NCBI RefSeq assembly: GCF_050268245.1
Contig: NZ_JBNNGK010000030.1
Coordinates: 1 to 19,078 of the forward strand
Length of the DNA stretch: 19,078 bases
Source of the DNA: JBNNGK01 sp050268245
GTDB lineage: Bacteria; Pseudomonadota; Gammaproteobacteria; Enterobacterales; Enterobacteriaceae
Direction: 5' to 3'
Part shown: positions 5,950-13,853 of the stretch, in pieces
How positions within the stretch are numbered: the stretch's first letter is position 1
Layout of the letters: every line of letters starts with the position of its first letter
The notes under the pieces: model-generated
The model's database searches: none
What the model was told of the DNA's origin: nothing
The model's input: the letters and a program-made list of their open reading frames with translations, nothing else
Translations under genes and position numbers: made by a program

Positions 5950-6023
5950 AAACAACAATCTCCCCGCGCGCGCCACTACGCATTGATTTCATTGCGCAGA
6001 GCAGGTATAACGATTAGCCATTT

Positions 6024-6047
6024 AGCTGTTTAGATGTCTATACGGAT
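6024..6047 (+). promoter_or_regulatory. Tandem Met-box-like MetJ operator before mmuP
   Basis: Three contiguous octamers, AGCTGTTT, AGATGTCT and ATACGGAT, match the Met box AGACGTCT at 5, 7 and 5 of 8 positions. MetJ binds tandem 8-bp boxes with exactly this spacing. The array ends 5 bp before the mmuP ATG and precedes a methionine-salvage operon, so repression by MetJ with S-adenosylmethionine is plausible. The outer boxes are weak. Confidence 0.55.
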
Positions 6048-6052
6048 ACGAT

Positions 6053-7474
6053 ATGAAGCAATCACCTGCGCCCGCCGAAGGGCAGTTTAAACGCACCATG
6101 AAAGCCCGACATCTGGTGATGCTTTCTTTAGGGGGTGTCATCGGCACCGGGCTGTTTTTCAACACCGGCTATATCATTTCTACCACCGGAGCGCTCGGTA
6201 CGTTATTGGCCTATGCGATCGGCGCGTTGGTGGTATATCTGGTGATGCTATGCCTTGGCGAACTTTCCGTTGCGATGCCGGAAACCGGCGCATTCCACGT
6301 TTATGCTTCCCGCTATCTTGGCCCCGCAACGGGCTATACGGTGGCGTGGCTTTACTGGTTAACCTGGACGGTGGCGTTAGGCTCAAGCCTGACCGCCGCC
6401 GGTTTCTGTATGCAATACTGGTTTCCGAACTCGCCAGTGTGGCTATGGTGCCTGATTTTCTGCATTGCGATTTTCCTGTTGAATATCGTCACCACCCGAT
6501 TTTTTGCCGAAAGTGAATTCTGGTTCTCGCTGATTAAAGTGATCACCATTCTGGCATTTATCGTGTTGGGCGGTGCCGCGCTGTTTGGCATCATTCCGAT
6601 GAAAGACGGCACGCCCGCCCCCTTCTTGCATAACCTGACCGCTTCCGGCTGGTTTCCTAACGGTACATTGCCGATCCTGATGACCATGGTGGCGGTGAAC
6701 TTTGCCTTTTCCGGTACGGAGTTGATTGGTATCGCCGCCGGGGAAACGGAGAATCCAGAAAAAGTCGTGCCGTGGGCTATTCGTACTACGGTGATCCGCC
6801 TGATGGTCTTTTTCCTCGGCACGGTATTTGTGCTGGCCGCCTTGCTGCCGATGGAGCAGGCTGGCGTGGTTAAAAGCCCATTTGTACTGGTGTTTGAGCG
6901 TATTGGCGTACCTTACGCCGCCGATATTTTCAACTTCGTGATTCTGACCGCCATTCTGTCTGCCGCCAATTCAGGCCTGTATGCATCAGGCCGCATGCTG
7001 TGGTCATTGGCCAATCAACGCACGCTGCCAGCCTATTTCTCTCGCGTTAACCGGCGCGGTATCCCGTTCAATGCGTTGACGTTCAGCATGCTCGGCGGGG
7101 TGTTAGCCCTGCTGACTAGCGTGATCGCACCGGATACGGTATTTGTCGCCTTGTCTGCCATCTCTGGCTTTGCGGTGGTGGCGGTCTGGCTGAGTATCTG
7201 CGCGGCGCACTATGCCTTCCGGCGCGCCTATGTCCGCAGCGGCCAATCCATTTCCGGCCTCAAGTACCGCGCGCCCGGCTATCCGCTAACGCCCATCGCT
7301 GGTTTCACCCTGTGTCTATTGGCCTGTATTGGTCTGGCATTTGATCCAGAACAGCGCATCGCGCTGTATTGCGGCCTGCCGTTTGTCGCGTTGTGCTACG
7401 GTGCTTATTACCTCACCCGCCGCGCGGCCGGCAAAAAATCATTATTGAATGCAGGAGAAGAACATGCCAGTTAA
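6053..7474 (+). CDS. mmuP: S-methylmethionine permease
   Basis: The 473-residue APC-superfamily transporter has about twelve hydrophobic segments. The N-terminal K-A-R-H-L-V-M-L-S-L-G-G-V-I-G-T-G-L-F motif lies on helix 1, and FSGTELIGIAAGETENPEKVVPWAI follows mid-protein. It imports S-methylmethionine (and probably S-adenosylmethionine) across the inner membrane. The specific assignment rests on the next gene: its stop lies 11 bp inside mmuM, the usual mmuPM operon. The ribosome-binding site before ATG 6053 is poor, but the frame and N-terminus fit the family. Other amino-acid permeases of the family have similar sequences. Confidence 0.9.
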   Translation: MKQSPAPAEGQFKRTMKARHLVMLSLGGVIGTGLFFNTGYIISTTGALGTLLAYAIGALVVYLVMLCLGELSVAMPETGAFHVYASRYLGPATGYTVAWLYWLTWTVALGSSLTAAGFCMQYWFPNSPVWLWCLIFCIAIFLLNIVTTRFFAESEFWFSLIKVITILAFIVLGGAALFGIIPMKDGTPAPFLHNLTASGWFPNGTLPILMTMVAVNFAFSGTELIGIAAGETENPEKVVPWAIRTTVIRLMVFFLGTVFVLAALLPMEQAGVVKSPFVLVFERIGVPYAADIFNFVILTAILSAANSGLYASGRMLWSLANQRTLPAYFSRVNRRGIPFNALTFSMLGGVLALLTSVIAPDTVFVALSAISGFAVVAVWLSICAAHYAFRRAYVRSGQSISGLKYRAPGYPLTPIAGFTLCLLACIGLAFDPEQRIALYCGLPFVALCYGAYYLTRRAAGKKSLLNAGEEHAS

Positions 7475-8405
7475 TAACCCAATCGCTCCGTTACTGGATC
7501 AGGGCCGTACGCTGATCCTCGACGGCGCACTGGCGACCGAACTCGAAGCGCGCGGCTGCGATCTCAGCGATCCACTGTGGTCGGCCAAAGTGTTGATCGA
7601 AAATCCTGAACTGATTTATCAGGTGCATCTGGATTATTTCAACGCCGGAGCCCAATGTGCCATTACCGCCAGCTATCAGGCCACACCGCAGGGATTTCAA
7701 CGACGCGGGTTGGACGGGGCACAATCTCTGGCGCTGATTGCCAAAAGCGTGCAACTGGCGCAACGGGCGCGCAGCGCTTATTTAGCCCAGCATCCGCAAG
7801 CCGCGCCGCTACTGATTGCCGGTTCGGTCGGCCCCTACGGCGCATTTTTGGCCGATGGCTCTGAATACCGCGGTGATTATGCGCTGTCACAGGCAGAAAT
7901 GATGGCTTTCCACCGCCCGCGTATTAGCGCGCTGGCGCAAGCCGGTGTAGATGTGCTGGCATGTGAGACACTGCCATCATTCGCTGAGTTGCAGGCACTG
8001 TTGACGTTGTTAAACGATTTCCCATCACTGGGTGCCTGGTTCTCTTTCACGCTGCGTGACAGCAATCATCTCAGCGACGGTACGCCGTTGACCGACGTTA
8101 TCGCACTGCTCAACGGCAACCCCCACGTGTTGGCAATCGGCATTAACTGTATTGCATTGGAAAACGTCAGCCCGGCACTGCGACAATTGACGGCACTAAC
8201 CGACTGCCCGCTGCTGGTCTATCCCAACTCCGGCGAGCACTACGATGCGGTGAGCAAAACCTGGCATACCTGCGGGGGGGAACACGGCAACGTGGCCGAT
8301 CACGCGTGCGACTGGCAACAAATTGGCGCACGATTGATCGGGGGGTGCTGCCGTACCACACCACAAGATATTCGGGCTATCGCTCAGAAATTGTCCGGCG
8401 TTTAA
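7464..8405 (+). CDS. mmuM: Homocysteine S-methyltransferase
   Basis: MmuM transfers a methyl group from S-methylmethionine (or S-adenosylmethionine) to homocysteine, giving methionine. The 313-residue enzyme shows LILDGALATELEARG near the N-terminus and the zinc-binding cysteines C229 (G-I-N-C-I-A-L) and C295/C296 (IGGCCRTTP), the numbering known from E. coli MmuM. Start 7464 is chosen because GCAGGAG lies 6 nt before it; the ATG at 7449 lies upstream of that site. It overlaps mmuP by 11 bp, so the two are translationally coupled, and the imported substrate is used by the co-expressed enzyme. Confidence 0.95.
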   Translation: MPVNNPIAPLLDQGRTLILDGALATELEARGCDLSDPLWSAKVLIENPELIYQVHLDYFNAGAQCAITASYQATPQGFQRRGLDGAQSLALIAKSVQLAQRARSAYLAQHPQAAPLLIAGSVGPYGAFLADGSEYRGDYALSQAEMMAFHRPRISALAQAGVDVLACETLPSFAELQALLTLLNDFPSLGAWFSFTLRDSNHLSDGTPLTDVIALLNGNPHVLAIGINCIALENVSPALRQLTALTDCPLLVYPNSGEHYDAVSKTWHTCGGEHGNVADHACDWQQIGARLIGGCCRTTPQDIRAIAQKLSGV

Positions 8406-8412
8406 ATGAATC

Positions 8413-8434
8413 GGGGCGAACATATGTTCGCCCC
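8413..8434. terminator. Perfect 22-bp palindrome between convergent mmuM and maeB
   Basis: GGGGCGAACAT is followed directly by its reverse complement, giving an 11-bp palindrome 7 bp after the mmuM stop and 23 bp before the maeB stop. No clear U tract follows, so it may act as a bidirectional 3'-end stabiliser rather than a canonical terminator. Confidence 0.55.
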
Positions 8435-8457
8435 AAATGCGTGGTTAAACCGTGATA

Positions 8458-10737
8458 TTACATTGGTGTGCTTTGCGCCTCGACCACCGCCAACGCCACC
8501 ATATTGACGATACGGCGTACCGAAGCGATCGGCGTCAGAATATGCACCGGCTTCGCAACCCCCATCAGCACCGGCCCCACCGTCACCCCTTCTGAGGACG
8601 AGACACGTAACAAGTTATAACTGATACGCGCCGCTTCCATATTCGGCATGATCAGCACGTTAGCCGAGCCTTTCAGCGGGCTGTCGGGCATTAAATCATG
8701 ACGAATACTCTCTACCAGCGCAGCGTCACCGTGCATTTCACCATCGATTTCTAACTCCGGCGCCATGGCGTTAACCAGCTCCAACGTTTTACGCATTTTA
8801 CGCGCCGCCGGACAATCGGACGAACCAAAGCTGGAGTGCGACAGCAACGCGACCTTCGGCTCAATGCCAAAACGTCGCACGGTTTCTGCCGCCATCAGCG
8901 TAATTTCAGCCAACTGTTCCGGGGTGGGATCGTCATTGACGTAGGTGTCGGCAATAAACGTGTTGCCGCTAGGCAGCAGTAAGGCGTTCATCGCACCGGC
9001 GACGTGTGCGCCTTCACGGAAGCCAAACACATTTTTTACTACCTCGTAATGCTCGTGATAACTGCCAATAGTGCCGCATATCATGGCATCGGCTTCACCG
9101 CGATGCAGCATGATGGCCGCGATCAGCGTCGGGTTACCAATCACCGCCCGGCGAGCCTGCTCTTGTGACACACCGCGGCGCTTCATGATTTGATAATACT
9201 CGCCCCAATAGGCTTTGAAACGTGGGTCAGATTCATTGTTAACCACTTCAAAATCTTTGCCCGCCGTCATTTGCAGACCCAATTTCTTCAAGCGCATGTC
9301 GATCACGCTGGGTCGACCAATCAGAATCGGAAACGCCAATCCTTGAGAAATCAGCTCCTGAGTGGCGTGTAAAACCCGCTCTTCCTCACCTTCTGCCAGT
9401 ACTACGCGTTTTACCTGTTTCTTCGCCTGTGAAAAAATCGGCTTCATGAACAGGTTGGTTTTGTAGACGAACTCGCTCAGTTTCTCAACGTAGGCATCAA
9501 AGTCTGCTATCGGGCGCACCGCAACACCGGAATCCATCGCCGCTTTCGCCACTGCCGGGGCGATCTTAACGATCAAACGCGGGTCGAAAGGTTTCGGAAT
9601 GATATATTCCGGGCCGAACGACAGATCTTGATCGCCATAGGCGGAAGCCACCACGTCGTTTTGTTCGGCCAATGCCAGATCGGCAATCGCATGCACACAA
9701 GCCAGCTTCATTTCTTCGTTGATGGTGGTCGCACCGACGTCCAACGCACCACGGAAAATGAACGGGAAGCACAACACATTGTTAACCTGATTCGGGTAGT
9801 CAGAGCGGCCGGTGCAGATGATGGCATCTGGGCGCACCGCTTTCGCCAGCGGCGGTAAAATTTCAGGTTCTGGGTTGGCTAGCGCCATGATCAACGGATC
9901 TCTTGCCATGGTTTTCACCATGTCTTGCGTGAGCACGCCCGGCCCGGAGCAGCCGAGGAAAATATCCGCATCCGGAATGGCATCGGCCAGCGTACGCTGG
10001 CCGTTATCCTCAATGGCGTACGCCGCTTTGGTTTCTTCCATTTTGGCGTCGCGACCTTTATAGATCACGCCTTTGGAATCGCACACCGTGATGTTCTGCG
10101 GCCGCAGCCCTAACGCCACTAACAGGTTAAGACAGGCAATGGAGGCCGCACCGGCACCGGAAACCACCAGCCGCACGTCTGAAATATTTTTCTTTACCAC
10201 GCGCAAACCGTTCAGCACCGCCGCCGTGGTGATGATCGCGGTGCCATGCTGGTCGTCATGGAATACAGGAATGTTCATGCGTTCGCGTAGTTTCTTTTCG
10301 ATATAGAAACATTCCGGCGCTTTGATATCTTCCAGGTTGATACCGCCAAACGTCGGCTCCAACGCGGCAATGACATCAATTAGTTTATCGGGATCGTGTT
10401 CATCGACTTCGATATCGAACACATCAATACCAGAAAACTTCTTAAACAGGACGCCTTTGCCTTCCATCACCGGCTTACCGGCTAATGCGCCGATATTGCC
10501 TAACCCCAATACCGCCGTTCCGTTGGAAATCACCGCCACCAAATTGCCGCGTGCGGTGTACTTATAGGCCGCCAGTGGGTCGGCAGCAATTTCCAGGCAG
10601 GGCGCGGCAACGCCGGGTGAATAGGCCAGTGCTAAATCGCGTTGAGTAGCCAGAGGTTTAGTTGGCGAGACTTGGATCTTCCCTGGGACTGGAAACTGGT
10701 GAAAATCGAGGGCACTCTGTTTGAGCTGTTCGTCCAT
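8458..10737 (-). CDS. maeB: NADP-dependent malic enzyme
   Basis: MaeB decarboxylates malate to pyruvate with NADP, supplying NADPH and linking the TCA cycle to pyruvate. The 759-residue product equals the E. coli length. The N-terminal malic-enzyme part has the catalytic tyrosine in LAYSPGVAAPC (Y39) and the lysine in V-M-E-G-K-G (K94), then FHDDQHGTA and the NADP-binding G-A-G-A-A-S turn. From about residue 430 follows a phosphotransacetylase-like domain (VVLAEGEEERVL ... GPVLMGVAKPVHIL), which in E. coli is regulatory. The ATG at 10737 has AAAGGAAT about 8 nt upstream, and MDEQLKQSAL is the family start. talA is the E. coli neighbour; here ~7.3 kb intervenes. Confidence 0.97.
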   Translation of the reverse strand: MDEQLKQSALDFHQFPVPGKIQVSPTKPLATQRDLALAYSPGVAAPCLEIAADPLAAYKYTARGNLVAVISNGTAVLGLGNIGALAGKPVMEGKGVLFKKFSGIDVFDIEVDEHDPDKLIDVIAALEPTFGGINLEDIKAPECFYIEKKLRERMNIPVFHDDQHGTAIITTAAVLNGLRVVKKNISDVRLVVSGAGAASIACLNLLVALGLRPQNITVCDSKGVIYKGRDAKMEETKAAYAIEDNGQRTLADAIPDADIFLGCSGPGVLTQDMVKTMARDPLIMALANPEPEILPPLAKAVRPDAIICTGRSDYPNQVNNVLCFPFIFRGALDVGATTINEEMKLACVHAIADLALAEQNDVVASAYGDQDLSFGPEYIIPKPFDPRLIVKIAPAVAKAAMDSGVAVRPIADFDAYVEKLSEFVYKTNLFMKPIFSQAKKQVKRVVLAEGEEERVLHATQELISQGLAFPILIGRPSVIDMRLKKLGLQMTAGKDFEVVNNESDPRFKAYWGEYYQIMKRRGVSQEQARRAVIGNPTLIAAIMLHRGEADAMICGTIGSYHEHYEVVKNVFGFREGAHVAGAMNALLLPSGNTFIADTYVNDDPTPEQLAEITLMAAETVRRFGIEPKVALLSHSSFGSSDCPAARKMRKTLELVNAMAPELEIDGEMHGDAALVESIRHDLMPDSPLKGSANVLIMPNMEAARISYNLLRVSSSEGVTVGPVLMGVAKPVHILTPIASVRRIVNMVALAVVEAQSTPM

Positions 10738-10986
10738 TGTGGATTCCTTTGCTTTTTTACTTTTATGTTGAGGTAAGACTGTTTGGCTATACCAGTATAG
10801 TGAGAGAATCATCACAAACTTTGAAGCACGCCATAACCTTGATCGAAACTCTCTTATAAAGGCTTAAAACAAGTAGCACAGGACGACGCAGAAAAAAACC
10901 GCTGTGAATATAATGAGGATTATTAGTTAATGGTATGTTCACACGCTGTCCGCACATTATCAGCAAAAAGCGAGACGCCCCTTACT

Positions 10987-11478
10987 TTACGCGGCAGCGC
11001 GTTCGTTCCAAGCGTCTGTATACTGGATGTTGCCATCAACAATGTGCCAAGTGATCTTTTCGTACTGCAAACTGACGCTCTCGATGTGGTTCATTTTATC
11101 GTTACCAGCTAACTTCACATTGGGTACACCACAGTTAACACCGGTGACCCTGACGTTTTCCAGCAACACAATATAATAACAAACCTCTTGCCCAGCATCA
11201 TTTATATGATAGAAGCGGATTTCTGCGCTTTTCAGCGTCTGCCCTGTCGCCGCTGCTTTATAAAGATAAGGAGTTGAGCTATCAACATCCTTTTCAATCA
11301 TCATAGATGAATGCTGACGTGTGCCGGTGATTTTGCCATTGGCGCTGTCTACAGGTAGGTTAATACCGTGGCTCAGCCCAATGATCTCTACGCTTCCTTC
11401 ACGATCCTGAACGTCTACAGATCCTTTGATGTCTGCACCGCCATCATCTTTGAGCCACATATACGGAGGGATTGGCAT
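10987..11478 (-). CDS. hcp: Hcp, type VI secretion tube protein (orphan copy)
   Basis: The 163-residue product has the length and layout of Hcp: MPIPPYMWLKDDGGADIKGSV, the S-H-G element, D-S-A-N-G-K-I-T-G-T-R-Q-H-S, the mid-protein TPYLYKAAATGQTLKSAEI, Y-I-V-L-L-E-N-V-R-V-T, and the C-terminal H-I-E-S-V-S-L-Q-Y-E-K-I-T-W-H-I-V-D-G-N ... D-A-W-N-E-R. Hcp hexamers stack into the tube that carries effectors out of the cell. No tss structural gene lies in the window, so this is an orphan hcp serving a system encoded elsewhere. It follows the small membrane-protein gene by 1 nt, with AAGGA about 9 nt before the ATG at 11478. Confidence 0.9.
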   Translation of the reverse strand: MPIPPYMWLKDDGGADIKGSVDVQDREGSVEIIGLSHGINLPVDSANGKITGTRQHSSMMIEKDVDSSTPYLYKAAATGQTLKSAEIRFYHINDAGQEVCYYIVLLENVRVTGVNCGVPNVKLAGNDKMNHIESVSLQYEKITWHIVDGNIQYTDAWNERAAA

Positions 11479-11479
11479 T

Positions 11480-11752
11480 TTACGTTTTCCTTATTTTTCT
11501 GATTAGCGTCATTGCTAAGATGTAAATGACCGTTGTAATAGAAAAAACGGTGATCACAGAGAAGTAAAAATAGAGGTAATAAAAATTATCTGCCCCTATC
11601 TCACCTGCACCATAAATCATATGGCCTAAATGGCTTACCAGATCGCGGTTAAACCATACTTCAGGATTCCCTAAGGTTCGTCCTACAACAAAAGACAAAA
11701 GAATATAGCAGGCAACTTTGGCAAGACTACGGGCAAGTGTGGCTATAATCAC
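11480..11752 (-). CDS. Small membrane protein encoded directly upstream of hcp, function unknown
   Basis: The 90-residue product has two strongly hydrophobic segments, about 9-26 (VACYILLSFVVG) and 57-82 (FYYLYFYFSVITVFSITTVIY), separated by a polar loop, and a basic tail (LIRKIRKT). The start is a GTG at 11752 with GAGG about 9 nt upstream. The stop lies 1 nt before the hcp ATG, so the two form an operon and are probably coupled. I do not recognise the family. Location with hcp suggests a role linked to type VI secretion, for instance an immunity or accessory membrane protein, but no catalytic or binding motif supports this. Confidence 0.72.
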   Translation of the reverse strand: MIIATLARSLAKVACYILLSFVVGRTLGNPEVWFNRDLVSHLGHMIYGAGEIGADNFYYLYFYFSVITVFSITTVIYILAMTLIRKIRKT

Positions 11753-12189
11753 TGGCTATCACCTCAATCCAACCTCGAGCTATAAGCAACTTCATGCACG
11801 GAACCCGTATAGGCGTTGTTCTCAAAAGCGCATTTCTGATTAGCGCATAATCCGCGCCGTTCAGTAACATTTTTCCTTGTAATGCCATAAATCACCCATA
11901 TCCCTGTAATTCACTAGGCTTAAGATAGTGGCATAGCGTCAGGCGAACCAGAGTAAAATCTGATGCCCGCAATAGAAAACGCCCCGAACCAGATCGATCA
12001 GTGAGTCGGATGAATGTAAGCTGCGGGAATAATAGCTATGTTGTCAGGCTAACAGGGAATAACGATGTTCACCGCACCCGTTGCTGACGCACGCCTGTTT
12101 AACAATCAGGTACCCGTGCATGTTAAGCAATTGAAAAGCCGTCGCTATGACGTCTCAAACTCGCGTAACCGTACCGTTTAGGCTCAGCG
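11753..12189. other. Intergenic region between the hcp operon and chiZ; one doubtful small ORF
   Basis: About 440 bp. The left half lies upstream of the hcp operon and should hold its promoter, but I see no clear -35/-10 pair. On the plus strand an ATG at 12065 with GGGA about 6 nt upstream opens a 38-codon frame (MFTAPVADARLFNNQ ... to 12181) of no recognised family. AGCGCAT occurs twice near 11828-11849. No strong hairpin follows chiZ. Confidence 0.4.
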
Positions 12190-12450
12190 CTACTGTGAGG
12201 GTAATCCGGCACGCCAGGCGTTCAGCGTCGCCACCTGCCCCGCACACAACTGTAATGCCGTTTGCAGCGCCAACGCGTAACTGGCCGCATCGCCCCAAGT
12301 ATCACCCTGTAATGTCGGCCGCTCGCAAGGAATAAACACCGACTCAGGGGGCAGCACGATGAGCGCTTGCGGCGAAGGCTGGGCGCAAGAGCTCAAACAC
12401 AGTGCCAGGCAAAGACTGCCCAGCACAGACGTTATTTTTGATCGCTTCAC
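12190..12450 (-). CDS. chiZ: ChiZ, Rz1-like outer-membrane spanin lipoprotein (type 10 secretion)
   Basis: I place the start at GTG 12450 because AGAGGA lies about 6 nt upstream; an upstream in-frame GTG at 12474 has no such signal. The 86-residue product begins MKRSKITSVLGSLCLALCLSSC, with lipobox LSSC and Cys22 as the lipidation site, then a Pro-rich stretch (AQPSPQALIVLPPES) as in Rz1 proteins. The first 107 bp lie inside chiY in another frame, the nested Rz/Rz1 layout of phage spanins. In S. marcescens ChiZ is the outer partner that joins ChiY to cross the periplasm during release of chitinolytic enzymes. It is the last gene of the chiWXYZ operon. Confidence 0.82.
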   Translation of the reverse strand: MKRSKITSVLGSLCLALCLSSCAQPSPQALIVLPPESVFIPCERPTLQGDTWGDAASYALALQTALQLCAGQVATLNAWRAGLPSQ

Positions 12451-12724
12451 GATATTTCCTCTGATCGTTGTCACGTTGTTGGCGCAACTGCTGCTCCTGC
12501 CGCTGCTGCGCCGCCATCAGTTCCCGGTTCTGCCTCTCTTGCGTTTGCAAGGTGGCTATCACGCCCGCCTGCTGCGTCACCCTTTCCTGCTGCACGGCCA
12601 GCTGTTGTTGCGACAGAGCCAAACGATGCGACAACAGCGTGCAATAGCCACCAAGGGCAACCGCCGCCAGCAACAGCGAGATAAACCCGCCCTGCGCTAA
12701 ACGTGGGAATAAACCGCTACTCAT
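12344..12724 (-). CDS. chiY: ChiY, Rz-like inner-membrane spanin (type 10 secretion)
   Basis: The 126-residue protein has one N-terminal membrane anchor at about 13-34 (GGFISLLLAAVALGGYCTLL). A long Gln/Arg-rich region follows at about 38-93 (LALSQQQLAVQQERVTQQ ... RQEQQLRQQRD), predicted coiled coil, as in i-spanins. The C-terminal tail is short (TVFELLRPAFAAS). Its ATG overlaps the chiX stop as ATGA, so translation is coupled. In S. marcescens ChiWXYZ forms a phage-lysis-like type 10 secretion system; here the inner spanin pairs with ChiZ. Confidence 0.83.
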   Translation of the reverse strand: MSSGLFPRLAQGGFISLLLAAVALGGYCTLLSHRLALSQQQLAVQQERVTQQAGVIATLQTQERQNRELMAAQQRQEQQLRQQRDNDQRKYREAIKNNVCAGQSLPGTVFELLRPAFAASAHRAAP

Positions 12725-13122
12725 GCCGGATAATCCTTAAACGACAGTTGAAAATGCGGCCCATCTCTCAACGTTTTCCATTCTCCTCCCCATTCGACAT
12801 TCACACCGCACTCGCGCGCAGCCCGGCGCACCGCGACGGCGATTTGCGCATAATAATCCCACTCCCACGACACCACGCCCGCCGGCATCGCCACCACATC
12901 GACAGCATGGCCGGTCAGGTGACGGCTTCTCAGCGTCTGACTTTTGCCGCTGCGCACCAAGTCACGCTGGCGTGCCATACTGCGGATCCCTTCAGTGATA
13001 GAGAACGGCACCAGCGAATAATTCAGTGCTAACCGCATAACCCGCACCAAATCGTCATGAACCCCTTGCAACCGTTCTTCACTGCGCGCAGTGAACCGCA
13101 TCTCTTCTCTTTCACTTAACAT
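12721..13122 (-). CDS. chiX: ChiX, M15-family peptidoglycan endopeptidase (type 10 secretion)
   Basis: The 133-residue protein is a single VanY/endolysin-like M15 domain: RLQGVHDDLVRVM, SITEGIRSMARQRDLV, and the zinc site S-R-H-L-T-G-H-A-V-D with ligands H68 and D75, completed by H123 in D-G-P-H-F-Q-L. ChiX of S. marcescens is reported as an L-Ala-D-Glu endopeptidase needed, with the holin ChiW, to release chitinases. Start ATG 13122 has GGGG about 7 nt upstream and lies inside the end of chiW (11-bp overlap); an upstream in-frame TTG at 13146 is a weaker option. No signal peptide is seen, consistent with holin-dependent release. The name is shared with the unrelated sRNA ChiX. Confidence 0.88.
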   Translation of the reverse strand: MLSEREEMRFTARSEERLQGVHDDLVRVMRLALNYSLVPFSITEGIRSMARQRDLVRSGKSQTLRSRHLTGHAVDVVAMPAGVVSWEWDYYAQIAVAVRRAARECGVNVEWGGEWKTLRDGPHFQLSFKDYPA

Positions 13123-13438
13123 TTTTGAACCCCGTTTTTTTGCCAATTATTTTTTTAATTAATGCGCTGATATAATCAGCCCCAAGAAATCCAATCAGTA
13201 CGCTGGTGATATTGGCCCATTTGATTTCCCATCCCATCAGCGATAAAGCGTCACGTGCGGTCCATGCCAGCAATGCACACATGCCTGCATTTAATAAACG
13301 ACGCCGAATACCGACATTGCGATAGGCGCCAATCAGTAATGCCATCATGCCCGCCAATATGGCATTTATTATTGGTTGTAAATATTCGCTCACCTGTTGA
13401 ATGAGTAACCCAACCGTATCTGGCTCTAAGCTGGACAT
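13112..13438 (-). CDS. chiW: ChiW, phage-type holin (type 10 secretion)
   Basis: The 108-residue protein has three hydrophobic segments: about 21-39 (PIINAILAGMMALLIGAY), 47-65 (LLNAGMCALLAWTARDAL) and 73-94 (WANITSVLIGFLGADYISAL). It ends in a basic tail (KKIIGKKTGFKNVK), as in holins. AGGAG lies 8 nt before the ATG at 13438. It heads the minus-strand chiWXYZ operon, divergent from chiB. The family opens the inner membrane so that the endopeptidase can reach the wall; in S. marcescens ChiW is essential for chitinase secretion. Confidence 0.85.
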   Translation of the reverse strand: MSSLEPDTVGLLIQQVSEYLQPIINAILAGMMALLIGAYRNVGIRRRLLNAGMCALLAWTARDALSLMGWEIKWANITSVLIGFLGADYISALIKKIIGKKTGFKNVK

Positions 13439-13853
13439 TGTTATTCTCCTATTTTATTTTTAATTACACGCCAAGAATGGCCGTTCGCTCATCGGGGAAT
13501 AGTTAAAATTTAGTGACAAATTGGATTGCAAATCAAATGAATTAATACACCGCTAATAATCAAAAAAAGTCATTATTGCCAGCTCGTCACACAACAGAAG
13601 GTGGAGAATGCCAGAAGTAAATGGGTCATGTTCAAGATGGAACGAAAAAATATTACCGAAAAATGGAGAGTTAATGAATTCAATATTAATTAATGCGAGT
13701 TAAACAAAGCACTTAGTGGCGAGTAACTTAAGCGCATTAAAATTAATTCACAATAGCTGTGATTTATTTTATCTTTACTTAGAGCCAATTAAATTGAATT
13801 AATAACGGCGAGGGATTCACTCTCAACACATTAACATTTTATGGAGATAAATT
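13439..13853. promoter_or_regulatory. Divergent chiW / chiB promoter region
   Basis: A 415-bp AT-rich stretch separating chiW from chiB, without a supportable gene. It must hold the promoters of the secretion operon and of chiB. A dyad TCACA-ATAGC-TGTGA lies at 13748-13762; it has the reverse polarity of a CRP site (TGTGA-N6-TCACA), so it is not one. No convincing -35/-10 pair stands out, fitting activator-dependent expression. ATGGAGATAAATT precedes the chiB ATG. Confidence 0.5.

Noticed and set aside
10738..10815. Longer start for maeB adding 26 residues
   Set aside because: The added segment resembles no malic enzyme, and the ATG at 10737 has a good ribosome-binding site and gives exactly the family length.
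12344..13438. A cryptic prophage lysis cassette
   Set aside because: Holin, endopeptidase and Rz/Rz1 look phage-derived, but no other phage genes are present and the linkage to chiB/chiR/cbp identifies the chiWXYZ secretion operon.
13748..13762. CRP binding site before chiB
   Set aside because: The half-sites are TCACA...TGTGA, the reverse of the CRP order, and the spacer is 5 rather than 6.
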